64,000 bases of DNA from Alphaproteobacteria bacterium LSUCC0719 (lineage in GTDB: Bacteria; Pseudomonadota; Alphaproteobacteria; Puniceispirillales; Puniceispirillaceae), in assembly GCA_040839025.1 (NCBI GenBank), contig JBFPJN010000006.1, forward strand, positions 1-64,000, given 5' to 3'. Shown piece after piece: positions 20,505 through 30,355 of the stretch. The notes below the pieces were generated by a model, which saw only the letters and a program-made list of their open reading frames with translations, was not told the DNA's origin and searched no databases. The position numbers and the translations under genes are program-made. How positions within the stretch are numbered: the first letter of the stretch is position 1; every line of letters begins with the position of its first letter.

Positions 20505-20727
20505 GAGAGGGGAGAGTGTCGCAGCGGTTCGATCCGTTGTGGCCACCGAAGGAGCAAAAGCCCAGGAAACTCTCAGGTCCACGTACTCTCTATTCTGTGA
20601 GCACTCTGGAAAGCGGCACGGCAGTGCCCACCGACGGGGAAAGCCGCCACCGGTTCATTCAGGGCAGAATGCCCGCAAATGGAACGACAGGCGGGAAATC
20701 TCTCAGGTTCGACGACAGAGAGGGCGC
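20505..20727 (+). promoter_or_regulatory. Tandem glycine riboswitch
   Basis: Two glycine aptamers in series upstream of gcvT. Aptamer 1 has GGAGAG near 20511, CACCGAAGGAGCAA near 20555 and GAAACTCTCAGG near 20570. Aptamer 2 has CACTCTGGAAAGCG, CACCGACGGGGAAAGCC and GAAATCTCTCAGG near 20700, ending with ACAGAGAGGG. The CTCTCAGG boxes that close each aptamer are the most conserved part of this class. It should turn on the cleavage operon when glycine is abundant. The gcvT start lies about 50 bases downstream, so control may be at translation or early termination. Confidence 0.93.
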
Positions 20728-20777
20728 ATTCGACTTTGTCGACATGCGTTTTCTATGCGTCGCAACAGGAGTGCCCC

Positions 20778-21872
20778 GTGGAGACCCGCAGGACCCCACT
20801 TTATGATTTCCACCTCGCCAACGGTGCGCGGATGGTGCCGTTCGCCGGCTGGGACATGCCGGTGCAATATGCACAGGGCATCAAGACCGAGCATCTGGTG
20901 ACGCGCAATGCGGCAGGCCTGTTCGATGTGTCGCACATGGCCCAGATATGGCTGTCCGGCACCGACACCGATGCCGCACTTGAAAGCCTGACCCCGACCG
21001 ATGTCGGCGCCATCGCCGAGGGGCGCGTTCGCTATTCACTGTTCCTGAACGAGGCTGGCGGCGTTCTGGATGATCTGATGATTGCGCGCCTTGACGGTGG
21101 TTTGCAGCTGGTCGTCAATGCCGGTCGTGCCGACCATGATATCGCCCATCTTCGCGCCAATCTCGGGGACAATGTGACGATGAATGTGCGCGATGACCGG
21201 GCGCTGCTGGCACTGCAGGGGCCACAGGCCCCGCAGGTTCTGCGTCGGCTTGGCGTCGAGCTTGACGGTTTCTTCTTCATGCAGATCGGACATTTCACCA
21301 TTGACGGCATCGACTGCATCATCACCAGGTCGGGCTATACCGGTGAGGATGGGTTCGAGATATCGCTGCCATCGGACAGGGCGGTCCAACTGGCCGAACG
21401 CCTGTGCGCCGACGAGGCCGTGAGCCTTGCCGGACTTGGTGCCCGCGACACGTTGAGGCTCGAGGCCGGCCTGCCGCTTTGGGGCCATGAACTTGACGAG
21501 ACCATCACCCCCGTGGCTGCCGGGCTGCGGTTTGCCTTATCAAAGCGCCGCCGCGAGGCCGGCGATTTCCCAGGCGCCGCTCCCATCATGACAGACTGGC
21601 ATGACGGCCCGAAACGACAGCTTGTCGGACTGCTGCCCCAGGGTGGTCGCCCGGTACGTGACGGGGCCGAGCTTGAGCTTGACGGGGCGATCATCGGCCA
21701 TGTGACATCGGGCGGTTTTGCGCCGAGCCTCGATGCGCCGGCGGCGCTTGGCTTCATCGATACGGCACTGGCGACGCCAGGTACAGAGATCAACGCACTT
21801 GTTCGCGGACGCGAGGTGCCGGTAACCGTCGCGGCGCTGCCGCTGGTGCCACATCGCTATATCCGCGGATGA
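20778..21872 (+). CDS. gcvT: Glycine cleavage system T protein (aminomethyltransferase)
   Basis: A 364-residue tetrahydrofolate-dependent aminomethyltransferase that takes the methylamine group from the H protein and releases ammonia and methylene-THF. Motifs: FAGWDMPVQY, NAAGLFDVSHM near the N-terminus, and SGYTGEDGFEI and GLGARDTLRLEAGLPLWGHEL in the folate-binding part. The GTG at 20778 with CAGGAG ahead of it gives the correct N-terminus; a longer frame starting at 20679 would lie inside the riboswitch. First gene of the gcvT-gcvH-gcvP operon. Confidence 0.96.
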   Translation: METRRTPLYDFHLANGARMVPFAGWDMPVQYAQGIKTEHLVTRNAAGLFDVSHMAQIWLSGTDTDAALESLTPTDVGAIAEGRVRYSLFLNEAGGVLDDLMIARLDGGLQLVVNAGRADHDIAHLRANLGDNVTMNVRDDRALLALQGPQAPQVLRRLGVELDGFFFMQIGHFTIDGIDCIITRSGYTGEDGFEISLPSDRAVQLAERLCADEAVSLAGLGARDTLRLEAGLPLWGHELDETITPVAAGLRFALSKRRREAGDFPGAAPIMTDWHDGPKRQLVGLLPQGGRPVRDGAELELDGAIIGHVTSGGFAPSLDAPAALGFIDTALATPGTEINALVRGREVPVTVAALPLVPHRYIRG

Positions 21873-21898
21873 CAGAACAGCCAACGAAGGAGAACACC

Positions 21899-22261
21899 AT
21901 GTTGCGTTACACAGAAGACCATGAATGGATCAATCTTGACGGCGAGACCGGCGCGGTCGGCATTTCGCCCCACGCCATTGAACAGCTTGGCGACATCGTT
22001 TTTGTCGAACTGCCCGAGGCCGGCACGACGGTCAGCAAGGGCGACTCGGTCGCGGTATTCGAATCGGTAAAGGCTGCCTCGGACATCTATTGCCCGGCCA
22101 GTGGCGAGATCACCGAGGTCAACACCGCGCTTCTCGACGATCTTGCCAGCATCACTCCCGACCGGGCGCATGATTGCTGGCTGTTCAAGATCAAGGTGGC
22201 CGATTCAAGCGAGCTTGACGAGCTGATGGATGACGCTGCCTACAACGCGATGATCGCCTGA
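21899..22261 (+). CDS. gcvH: Glycine cleavage system H protein
   Basis: A 120-residue lipoyl carrier. The lipoylated lysine is Lys58 in VFESVKAASDIY, and the N-terminus RYTEDHEWI and the GISPHAIEQLGDIVFVELP segment are typical. The ATG at 21899 follows GAAGGAGAA; an in-frame ATG 30 bases earlier overlaps the gcvT region without a ribosome site. It shuttles the aminomethyl intermediate between P, T and L proteins. It lies 26 bases after gcvT. Confidence 0.97.
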   Translation: MLRYTEDHEWINLDGETGAVGISPHAIEQLGDIVFVELPEAGTTVSKGDSVAVFESVKAASDIYCPASGEITEVNTALLDDLASITPDRAHDCWLFKIKVADSSELDELMDDAAYNAMIA

Positions 22262-22370
22262 AGATGATCACCTGACGCGGATGCTGGCGGCCCCCACCTG
22301 CACAGCCCTGACCGGAAACAAACAATAAACCGGGTGCCACCGGGACAAAGACAAAGCAAAGGAAACAACC

Positions 22371-25238
22371 ATGTCACCACTTGAGTCATCATGGAACAAT
22401 GTGAATGGCGTTCCGCAAGACACGCCGCAGGCCGCCTTCGAAACCCGTCATATCGGGCTGAACCCGCAGGACGTCTCGACCATGCTTGCAACACTGAACG
22501 TCCCGTCGCTGGAAGCGCTTCTTGACGAAGTGATCCCGGCCGGCATCCGCCGACATGACGAGATGAATCTGCCGGAAGCCCTGTCCGAAGCCGATATTCT
22601 GGCGGAGATGCGGGACTTGGCATCGCGGAACAAGGTGGTCACATCGTTGATTGGCATGGGGTATTATGGCTGCTACACGCCGCCGGTGGTGCTTCGCAAT
22701 ATTCTGGAAAACCCTGCCTGGTACACCGCCTACACGCCGTACCAGCCCGAAATTTCGCAGGGGCGTCTGGAAGCCATCCTGAATTTCCAGACCATGATCA
22801 CCGAACTGACCGGCATGGATATCGCAAATGGCTCGCTTCTGGACGAGGCGACAGCCGCCGCCGAAGGTATGGCGATGGCATTCCGCGCGCATCGCGACAA
22901 GGCAACAATCTTCCGGGTCGATCCCGACACCCATCCACAGACACTTGCCGTTCTGCGCACGCGTGCCAGACCGATCGGCATCGAGATCGAACTTGCCGCG
23001 CCTGACGCGCCCTATGGGGATGGCTGTTTCGGGACACTGATCAGCTATCCGGGAAGCAGCGGCCATGTGCGCGACATCCAGCCGGCCATCGACGCCATTC
23101 ACGCAGCTGGCGGCCTTGCCATTGTTGCCTCGGATCTGCTGGCGCTGACGCTTCTCGAGGCTCCGGGCAATCTTGGCGCCGATATAGTTCTCGGATCGGC
23201 GCAGCGCTTTGGCGTTCCCTTTGGCTATGGCGGCCCGCATGCCGCTTTCTTTGCCTGCCGTACGGCCCATCAGCGCGCCATTCCGGGCCGTCTTGTCGGG
23301 GTCAGCCAGGACAGTGGCGGTCGCATGGCCTATCGGCTGGCGCTGCAGACCCGCGAACAGCATATCAGGCGGGAAAAGGCGACGTCGAACATCTGTACCG
23401 CCCAGGTGCTTCTGGCCGTCATGGCCGGGTTCTACGGGCTGTGGCACGGCCCGGAAGGGCTGACGCGGATTGCCGGCCATGCGCATGCGATGGCCTGTCG
23501 TTTCGCCGCCGCCATGAAGGCTGCCGGCAGAACGGTCAGACATGAGGCCTTCTTTGACACTGTCGTCATCGAGGCGGCTGAGGATCGTGATGATCTGATG
23601 GCGGCCGCGCTGGCCGCCGGGGTCAATCTGCGGGCGATGGAGGGGGCCGTTGCCGCCAGTTTCGACGAGACAGGCTCGGTCGATATACTGGGCCGGCTTC
23701 TCGACGCTCTTGGTGCCGGCGATGCCGGTGGCAGCAGCCAGGAGTCGGCCATTCCGCAATCACTGCGGCGGGCCGACGGCTTCATGCGCCAGCCGGTGTT
23801 CCATCGCTATCGGACCGAAACCGAAATGCTGCGCTACATGCGCAGCCTTGCCGATCGTGATCTGGCGCTCGACCGCTGCATGATCCCGCTTGGCTCCTGC
23901 ACGATGAAGCTGAACGCCACCACCGAGATGATCCCTGTGACATGGCCTGAATTCGCCAACATCCACCCCTATGCGCCGGCAGATCAGGCCGAGGGCTATG
24001 CCGCGATGATCGCACGGCTTGAAACGATGCTGGCCGAATCAACCGGCTATGCAGGTGTGTCATTGCAGCCCAATGCCGGGTCGCAGGGCGAGTTTGCCGG
24101 TCTGCTTGCCATCGCGCGCTATCATGAATCGCGTGGCGAAGGGGCGCGCAATATCTGCCTGATCCCGCAATCGGCGCATGGCACCAACCCGGCCTCGGCG
24201 GCAATGGCCGGCATGAAGGTGGTGGTTGTAAAATGCGATGCGGACGGCAATGTCGATATCGAGGACCTGAAAGCCAAGACCGAGGCACATCGTGACTCGC
24301 TGGCTGCCATCATGGTGACCTATCCATCGACACATGGCGTATTCGAGGAATCCATCGTCGAGCTGTGTGACATTGTCCATGAGGCTGGTGGCCAGGTCTA
24401 TGTCGACGGGGCCAATCTGAACGCTCTTGTCGGGCATTGCTCGCTGCCGGCATTCGGTGCCGATGTCAGCCATCTGAATCTCCACAAGACGTTCTGCATC
24501 CCGCATGGCGGCGGTGGCCCCGGCGTCGGGCCAATCGGTGTGGCGGCGCATCTTGTGCCTTTCCTTCCCGGCTCGCCCCTTGGCGGTGACGGTGCGGTCA
24601 GCGCCGCGCCGTTCGGGTCCGCCGGCATCCTGCCGATTACCTATGCCTATATCCGGATGATGGGAAGCAAGGGGCTGAAAGCGGCGACGGGAACCGCAAT
24701 TCTGGCCGCCAATTACGTGGCGACGCGGCTGGCACCGCATTATCCGGTTCTGTATACCGGTGCGAACGGGCGGGTGGCGCATGAATGCATCATCGACATT
24801 CGCGACATTCAGGACCGCAGTGGCATCAGCAATGAAGATATCGCCAAACGACTTGTCGATTTCGGGTTTCATGCGCCAACCATGTCATTCCCGGTTGCCG
24901 GCACATTGATGATCGAGCCTACCGAATCGGAATCCATCGCCGAGATCGACCGCTTCTGCGATGCGATGCTGTCGATTGCCGTGGAAATCGGCAAGGTTGA
25001 ATCCGGCATCTGGCCGCAGGATGACAATCCACTCGTCAACGCGCCCCACACAGCAGCCGATTTGATGACTGCAGAATGGACCCACCCCTATAGCCGCGAG
25101 GAGGCCGCCAATCCGGAGATGAACCGGCAGGCCAACAAATACTGGCCACCGGTGAGCCGCATCGACAATGCCTATGGCGACCGCAATCTGATCTGCTCAT
25201 GTCCGAGCATTGATGAATGGGAAGCCGCAGCAGAATGA
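22371..25238 (+). CDS. gcvP: Glycine dehydrogenase (decarboxylating), P protein
   Basis: A 955-residue single-chain P protein containing both the alpha-like and beta-like halves that are separate in some bacteria. It decarboxylates glycine with pyridoxal phosphate. Visible motifs are FETRHIGL at the N-terminus, [44 protein letters not shown], and [18 protein letters not shown], where the Lys binds PLP. RBS AAAGGAAAC precedes the ATG. It ends the operon, with a strong terminator 32 bases downstream. Confidence 0.97.
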   Translation: MSPLESSWNNVNGVPQDTPQAAFETRHIGLNPQDVSTMLATLNVPSLEALLDEVIPAGIRRHDEMNLPEALSEADILAEMRDLASRNKVVTSLIGMGYYGCYTPPVVLRNILENPAWYTAYTPYQPEISQGRLEAILNFQTMITELTGMDIANGSLLDEATAAAEGMAMAFRAHRDKATIFRVDPDTHPQTLAVLRTRARPIGIEIELAAPDAPYGDGCFGTLISYPGSSGHVRDIQPAIDAIHAAGGLAIVASDLLALTLLEAPGNLGADIVLGSAQRFGVPFGYGGPHAAFFACRTAHQRAIPGRLVGVSQDSGGRMAYRLALQTREQHIRREKATSNICTAQVLLAVMAGFYGLWHGPEGLTRIAGHAHAMACRFAAAMKAAGRTVRHEAFFDTVVIEAAEDRDDLMAAALAAGVNLRAMEGAVAASFDETGSVDILGRLLDALGAGDAGGSSQESAIPQSLRRADGFMRQPVFHRYRTETEMLRYMRSLADRDLALDRCMIPLGSCTMKLNATTEMIPVTWPEFANIHPYAPADQAEGYAAMIARLETMLAESTGYAGVSLQPNAGSQGEFAGLLAIARYHESRGEGARNICLIPQSAHGTNPASAAMAGMKVVVVKCDADGNVDIEDLKAKTEAHRDSLAAIMVTYPSTHGVFEESIVELCDIVHEAGGQVYVDGANLNALVGHCSLPAFGADVSHLNLHKTFCIPHGGGGPGVGPIGVAAHLVPFLPGSPLGGDGAVSAAPFGSAGILPITYAYIRMMGSKGLKAATGTAILAANYVATRLAPHYPVLYTGANGRVAHECIIDIRDIQDRSGISNEDIAKRLVDFGFHAPTMSFPVAGTLMIEPTESESIAEIDRFCDAMLSIAVEIGKVESGIWPQDDNPLVNAPHTAADLMTAEWTHPYSREEAANPEMNRQANKYWPPVSRIDNAYGDRNLICSCPSIDEWEAAAE

Positions 25239-25269
25239 GTCTGCGGACTGATTGGCACGCATTATCGAA

Positions 25270-25293
25270 GGGCCACCATCCGGTGGCCCTTTT
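25270..25293 (+). terminator. Rho-independent terminator of the gcv operon
   Basis: GGGCCACC (25270-25277) pairs perfectly with GGTGGCCC (25282-25289) around a four-base loop, followed by TTTTGATTTT. Confidence 0.92.
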
Positions 25294-25348
25294 GATTTTG
25301 TGACCAATGTGATTTCATCAATATCCCACCACATCGGAAACCAGCATC

Positions 25349-26950
25349 ATGCGTCATCTAGAATATCCTGGCAGATCACCAGTCGCCGCGCCGAATGGTA
25401 TGGCAAGCACCTCGCATCCGCTTTCCACACAGGCCGCCATCACCATTCTCCAGGATGGGGGCAACGCCCTTGACGCGGCGATCGCCGCCTGCGCGGTACA
25501 ATGTGTTGTCGAACCGGAATCAACAGGCATTGGCGGTGACTGCTTCTGTCTCTACGCCCCCTATGGACGTGACAGCATCATCGCCTTCAACGGATCCGGG
25601 CGGGCACCGGGCGGGCTCAGTTCGGACCGATTGCTGGAGCAGGGTATCTCGCGGATCGAGCGGCAGTCACCACATGCGGTGACGATTCCCGGCGCGGTGG
25701 ATGCCTGGACCCAGCTGAACCGTGACCACGGCAGCTTGGAGCTTGCCAGAGTGCTGGCACCCGCCATCGCCTATGCCCGCGACGGCTATCCCATAACGCA
25801 ACGGGTGGCGCACGACTTTGCCGGCGCGTTCGACTGGCTGGATGAGGACGCGCGCACCGTTTTCGCCCGCGACGGCGCACCCCTCCCGCTTGGCGCCAGA
25901 CATACACAGCCGGCGCTGGCGGCAACGCTGGAGCGGATTGGACGGGACGGGCGCGACGGTTTCTATGACGGACCGGTTGCCAGCGAAATCATCGCCAAGC
26001 TGCGGCGCCTTGGCGGGCATCACACAGCTGAGGATTTTGCCGCCGCCATCGGCGAATATGTCGAGCCGATCAGCACATCCTTTCGTGATCATAAGGTCTG
26101 GCAATGCCCGCCAAATGGCCAGGGGGTCATCGCGCTGATGCTTTTGAACATCATGCAACACGCATCAGGCAGCGACGCCAACCGCGAGGCGGGGCCTCTC
26201 ACGGCAGAACGGATACATCTTGAAATCGAGGCCGGCCGCCTTGCCTATCGTGACCGCGGTCTTGTTCTGGCGGATCCGGCACAGGCCGGCGTGCCCGTAC
26301 CCGACATGCTTGACCCCGCCTATGCCGACAGGCTGTGGCACCAGATCACCCCGGACAGGCGACTTGACCCGCTGCCTCCAAGCCAGCTGCCACGCCACAG
26401 CAGCACCGTCTATATCACCGTTGTTGATCGCGACAGGAATTGCTGCAGTTTCATCAACTCGCTCTATGACAATTTCGGCTCGGGGCTCTTTGCGCCCGAA
26501 AGCGGCGTCATGCTGCACAATCGCGGCCAGGGGTTTGTTGTTGACCCCGATCATCCGAATGGCGTCGCGCCGGGCAAGCGGCCACTTCACACGCTGATTC
26601 CGGGCATGGTGACAAAGGACGGACAGGTGACCATCAGCTATGGCGTCATGGGCGGCGAATATCAGGCCTTTGGCCATATGCAATTCCTGACCCGCCATTT
26701 CGATTACGGGATGGACATGCAGATGGCCCAGGACACAGCGCGCTTCTTTCCGGACCCGTTCAGCGAATCGGTGGATATCGAAGCACCTGTTCCGGCCGAC
26801 ATTCGCGCGGCCCTGTCACGGCTTGGGCATAATCTGAGGCCGGCAGGCAAACCCATTGGCGGGTCACAGGCGATCAGCATTGACTGGAAAACGGGCCTTC
26901 TGACGGCCGGTTCCGACCCGCGCAAGGATGGTTGCGCGATGGGATACTGA
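25349..26950 (+). CDS. Gamma-glutamyltransferase family protein
   Basis: A 533-residue N-terminal-nucleophile hydrolase of the gamma-glutamyltransferase family. The N-terminal half shows ILQDGGNALDAAIAA and STGIGGDCF. The self-cleavage site and nucleophile Thr lie in HSSTVYITVVDRD, giving large and small subunits on maturation; YDNFGSG and MHNRGQGF-like segments (LHNRGQGF) bind substrate. No signal peptide is visible, so it probably acts in the cytoplasm, unlike periplasmic GGT. It stands alone after the gcv terminator. Some members act on glutathione and others on related gamma-glutamyl amides or cephalosporin-like compounds; the substrate is not decided. Confidence 0.9.
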   Translation: MRHLEYPGRSPVAAPNGMASTSHPLSTQAAITILQDGGNALDAAIAACAVQCVVEPESTGIGGDCFCLYAPYGRDSIIAFNGSGRAPGGLSSDRLLEQGISRIERQSPHAVTIPGAVDAWTQLNRDHGSLELARVLAPAIAYARDGYPITQRVAHDFAGAFDWLDEDARTVFARDGAPLPLGARHTQPALAATLERIGRDGRDGFYDGPVASEIIAKLRRLGGHHTAEDFAAAIGEYVEPISTSFRDHKVWQCPPNGQGVIALMLLNIMQHASGSDANREAGPLTAERIHLEIEAGRLAYRDRGLVLADPAQAGVPVPDMLDPAYADRLWHQITPDRRLDPLPPSQLPRHSSTVYITVVDRDRNCCSFINSLYDNFGSGLFAPESGVMLHNRGQGFVVDPDHPNGVAPGKRPLHTLIPGMVTKDGQVTISYGVMGGEYQAFGHMQFLTRHFDYGMDMQMAQDTARFFPDPFSESVDIEAPVPADIRAALSRLGHNLRPAGKPIGGSQAISIDWKTGLLTAGSDPRKDGCAMGY

Positions 26951-26964
26951 CCAGCATGTCCACA

Positions 26965-27165
26965 TCACGGTGACAGGGTCTGGAAAGCCAGCCGCAGCCT
27001 GATCCCGGCCTCGACAACGGGTCCGGCCCGGGCGTGCGGTGCATTGTGCCGCCATTCGACAAACCCTTCGGTGGACAGAACATCACCCCAGCCGCGCCGC
27101 CGAAAGAACAGCCCTATATCGATCTCGCGTCGGGCCGGGCTGAGGCCGACAACAAAGCTTGCCAT
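26965..27165 (-). CDS. Possible small hypothetical protein
   Basis: A possible 66-residue protein in the 292-bp gap between the transferase and the large dehydrogenase. Codon use on this strand looks like that of the surrounding genes (GC-rich third positions, common CTG, GGC, ATC, GCC). The ATG at 27165 has GAGG about ten bases ahead; the frame opens at 27189. No family recognised and no motif seen. It may be noncoding. Confidence 0.3.
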   Translation of the reverse strand: MASFVVGLSPARREIDIGLFFRRRGWGDVLSTEGFVEWRHNAPHARAGPVVEAGIRLRLAFQTLSP

Positions 27166-27242
27166 CAGGCCGCCGGCCTCTGCACCCATAAGGCGAACAG
27201 ATACGTTAACCTTTTATTAACGCCAGAAATCACGCCTGAAAA

Positions 27243-30212
27243 TCAGGCGCTGTGACGGTCAGTTGCAAGCCGGTCAAGATACAGCGCCAGATGCGTGGCC
27301 TCGCGTCCGGCACCATCGCCAATCTGGCACCGACAGGATGTGCCATCCGCCAGAATGGCCTGATCGGCATCAGCCTTCCGCACTGCCGGCAATAGCGACG
27401 CCTCGGCCATTTTCATCGAGACATCATAGGTATCTCTGCCATAGCCGAAGGCACCCGCCATCCCGCAACAGGATGTCTCGATGGTCTCGACCTCGACATT
27501 GGCAAGGTCGCGAAGCACCGTTTCGATCGGCTTGACGACGTCAAATGCCTTCTGGTGACAATGGCCGTGAAGTTTTGCCCGGCGGCTGCGGTCGGACTGC
27601 GCAAGGCCAAGATCGGGGCGGTCCTCGGCCAGCAGCTCGGCCAGTGTCAGCACCGAACCGGCAACTGTTTCAGCTTGTGATGATCCAAGCAAAGCCGGAA
27701 TCTCGTCGCGAAGCGCCAGCGTGCAGGACGGCTCCAGACCGACAATCCGCACGCCGCTCCGCGCTACAGGATACAGCGCCCCTATCAGACGTTCGGCCTC
27801 GGCGCGGGCCGCCGCCACCATGCCGGAGGACAGATAGGTACGGCCACAGCAAAGTGGCCGTCCGGATGCCGGAAGCGGCGCGAAGACATCATAGCCGGCG
27901 CGCTGCAGGACACGAACCGCGGCCCGCAGGTTTTCCGGTTCGAAATAGCGGTTGAAGGTATCGGAGAACAACACCACCGGCGTGCCATTGCCGGTCGGTG
28001 TGGCGGCAAGCTCTGTATTGCTGAATGCATGCGCATGCCAGTGCGGCAGCGCGCGTCTGGCGGTGAAACCGGTGATCCGGGACACCAGTCCGGACAGACC
28101 GGGAATATGGCGCCACAGGCCCTGGACAAGGTTGCTGAAGCTGGCAAGACGAGACGCCATGGGCGCATAGGCAGGCAGATGGGCAATCAGCCTGTCGTGA
28201 AGTGAGATGCCGTGTAGGCTGGCGCGCGCCGCGGTGACCTCAAGCTTCATCCGCGCCATATCGACGCCAACCGGGCATTCCCGTTTGCATGCCTTGCAGG
28301 ACACGCAGAGCTTCATGGTTTCGGCCATGGCATCGCCAGTCAGCGCGTCCGGTCCCAGCTGGCCCGACATCGCCAACCGCAGTGAATTCGCCCTGCCCCT
28401 GACCGCGTCGCGTTCGTTGCGGGTGGCCCGATAGGACGGGCACATCACCCCACCTTCAAGCTTGCGGCAGGCACCGTTATTGTTGCACATCTCGACCGCA
28501 CCCTGAAACCCACCGGCACGGCCAGGCCAGTCGGCCCAATCGAGAATGGTGTCACGGTCCTCGACACTGTATCCGGGGGCAAAGCGGAACAGCGCGCGGT
28601 CATCCATCTTCGGCGCATCGGTGATCTTGCCTGGATTGAACATGCCGGCCGGATCGAACATCGCCTTGACCTGCCGGAACAGATCGGGAAGGACCGGGCC
28701 GAACATGGTGTCGTTGAATTCCGAACGGACAATGCCGTCGCCATGCTCACCGGAATGCGAGCCGCCAAATGACCGCACCAGCTCGAACGCCTCTTCAGCG
28801 ATGGCACGCATGGTATCCGCCCCAGCCTGCTGTTTCATGTCCAACACGGGACGCACATGAAGACAACCGACAGACGCATGCGCATACCAGGTGCCCTTGG
28901 CACCATGCCGGTCAAATATACGGGTCAGCCTGTCGGTATATTCGGCAAGATCCTTCAGCTCAACAGCACAGTCCTCAAGAAAGGAGACAGGTTTTGCCTC
29001 ACTTTTCATGCTCATCATGATGTTGAGGCCGGATTTCCGCATCTCGGCGACGCGCCCCTGCATGGCCGGGTCAATGGCATCGACGACACCGCCACACCAT
29101 TCACCATCACGATCCCAGCCAAAGCCGAGATCGGCCATCATGCCATGAAGCCGCTTCAGCCGGCGGTGGTTCTCCGCCATGTCATCCTCGGCAAACTCGA
29201 CAATCAGAAGTGCCGCCGGATCGCCGCGCACCGCTTCTTGCAACGTCTTCTGGAACATCGGAATCGAGCGGCCAAGCGCAATCATCGTATCGTCGACCAG
29301 CTCGACCGCAACGGGGTCGAGCGTGACCAGATGCTGCGCGGCATCCATCGCCTTGTAGAAAGTCGGGAAATGGCAGATCCCCATCAGCTTTTGCGCCGGC
29401 AGCGGCCATAGCTTCAGCTCGATCGCCGTACTGTAGGCAAGCGTGCCTTCCGATCCGACAAGAAGATGCGCCAGATTGATCCCGTCACCGGGCTGGCCGC
29501 CGGGACGAAGCGCCATCGCATCTGGCATCAGCGCATCAACATTATACCCGCCGACACGACGCAACACGGTGGGAAACCCATCAAGAATGTCCTGGCTGTG
29601 ACGTGTACCCATCTCCAGCAATCGTGGCTGCAGATCGGCCAGCATCCCGGTTGGCGTCACCTTGTCGATATCGCCAAACCGCGCCTTTGACCCATCTGCC
29701 ATGATGGCATCGATGGCGGTAACGTTGTCACGCATCATGCCATAGCGGATCGATCTGCCACCACAGCTGTTGTTGCCGGCCATGCCGCCGATGGTGGCGC
29801 GGCTGGAGGTCGAGACATCGACCGGAAACCACAATCCGTGCGGTTTCAGCTGGCGGTTCAGTTCATCAAGCACAATCCCGGGTTCGACCAGACAGCGTCG
29901 ACGCGCGACATCAAGATCCAGGATCCGGTTCAGATGCCGACTTGTATCCATGACGATGGCGTTGTTCACCGTCTGCCCGCATTGCGAAGTGCCGCCCCCG
30001 CGCGGCAGCACGGCAAGCCCCTCGCGCCTGGCAAAATCCAGTGTCGCCTCGACATCGGCAAGGGTTTCCGGAACCACCACCGCATGTGGCATCATCTGAT
30101 AGATCGAGGCATCGGTGGCATAGCGTCCACGCGCGAACACATCGTCGAACAGCGCCCCGCTGAGCGCAGCTTTCAACGGAGCAAAGGACGGGATGCGAAT
30201 GTCGTTCGGCAT
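27243..30212 (-). CDS. FAD-linked oxidase / Fe-S oxidoreductase fusion (YdiJ/D-2-hydroxyacid dehydrogenase type)
   Basis: A 989-residue two-part flavoprotein. Residues about 40-270 are the FAD-binding domain of the vanillyl-alcohol-oxidase type (VLPRGGGTSQCGQTV, GGMAGNNSCGGRS). Residues about 300-560 are the FAD-linked oxidase C-terminal domain with SVGCLHVRPVLDM and GSHSGEHGDG. A 4Fe-4S motif CVSCKACKRECPVG is near residue 660, and the end carries cysteine-rich CCG domains (HGHCHQKAFD, TSCCGMAGAFGYG). Such proteins oxidise D-2-hydroxyacids such as D-lactate or D-2-hydroxyglutarate and pass electrons to the quinone pool. Substrate is not certain. Single gene, divergent from the aminotransferase that follows. 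Confidence 0.9.
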   Translation of the reverse strand: MPNDIRIPSFAPLKAALSGALFDDVFARGRYATDASIYQMMPHAVVVPETLADVEATLDFARREGLAVLPRGGGTSQCGQTVNNAIVMDTSRHLNRILDLDVARRRCLVEPGIVLDELNRQLKPHGLWFPVDVSTSSRATIGGMAGNNSCGGRSIRYGMMRDNVTAIDAIMADGSKARFGDIDKVTPTGMLADLQPRLLEMGTRHSQDILDGFPTVLRRVGGYNVDALMPDAMALRPGGQPGDGINLAHLLVGSEGTLAYSTAIELKLWPLPAQKLMGICHFPTFYKAMDAAQHLVTLDPVAVELVDDTMIALGRSIPMFQKTLQEAVRGDPAALLIVEFAEDDMAENHRRLKRLHGMMADLGFGWDRDGEWCGGVVDAIDPAMQGRVAEMRKSGLNIMMSMKSEAKPVSFLEDCAVELKDLAEYTDRLTRIFDRHGAKGTWYAHASVGCLHVRPVLDMKQQAGADTMRAIAEEAFELVRSFGGSHSGEHGDGIVRSEFNDTMFGPVLPDLFRQVKAMFDPAGMFNPGKITDAPKMDDRALFRFAPGYSVEDRDTILDWADWPGRAGGFQGAVEMCNNNGACRKLEGGVMCPSYRATRNERDAVRGRANSLRLAMSGQLGPDALTGDAMAETMKLCVSCKACKRECPVGVDMARMKLEVTAARASLHGISLHDRLIAHLPAYAPMASRLASFSNLVQGLWRHIPGLSGLVSRITGFTARRALPHWHAHAFSNTELAATPTGNGTPVVLFSDTFNRYFEPENLRAAVRVLQRAGYDVFAPLPASGRPLCCGRTYLSSGMVAAARAEAERLIGALYPVARSGVRIVGLEPSCTLALRDEIPALLGSSQAETVAGSVLTLAELLAEDRPDLGLAQSDRSRRAKLHGHCHQKAFDVVKPIETVLRDLANVEVETIETSCCGMAGAFGYGRDTYDVSMKMAEASLLPAVRKADADQAILADGTSCRCQIGDGAGREATHLALYLDRLATDRHSA

Positions 30213-30355
30213 GGATTCACCCGGAAATCGGAAGGTGGATACTGCGGTTCAACGCAGGTGGGCATAGCGTCGCGGCACCAACCGCAAGGTTGTACACCGA
30301 CCGTTAAGAATCTAGGCTATTGTCCTTCTGCTTCCAACGCGAAAGATTACCGCAT

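Noticed and set aside
27234-27248. GCCTGA/TCAGGC hairpin as a terminator between the transferase and the FAD/Fe-S gene
   Set aside because: No T-run follows on either strand and it overlaps the 3' end of the dehydrogenase gene.
30285-30298. Fifth GntR-type operator upstream of the aminotransferase (GGTTGTACACCG)
   Set aside because: Differs from the other four in the central bases and lacks the palindrome.
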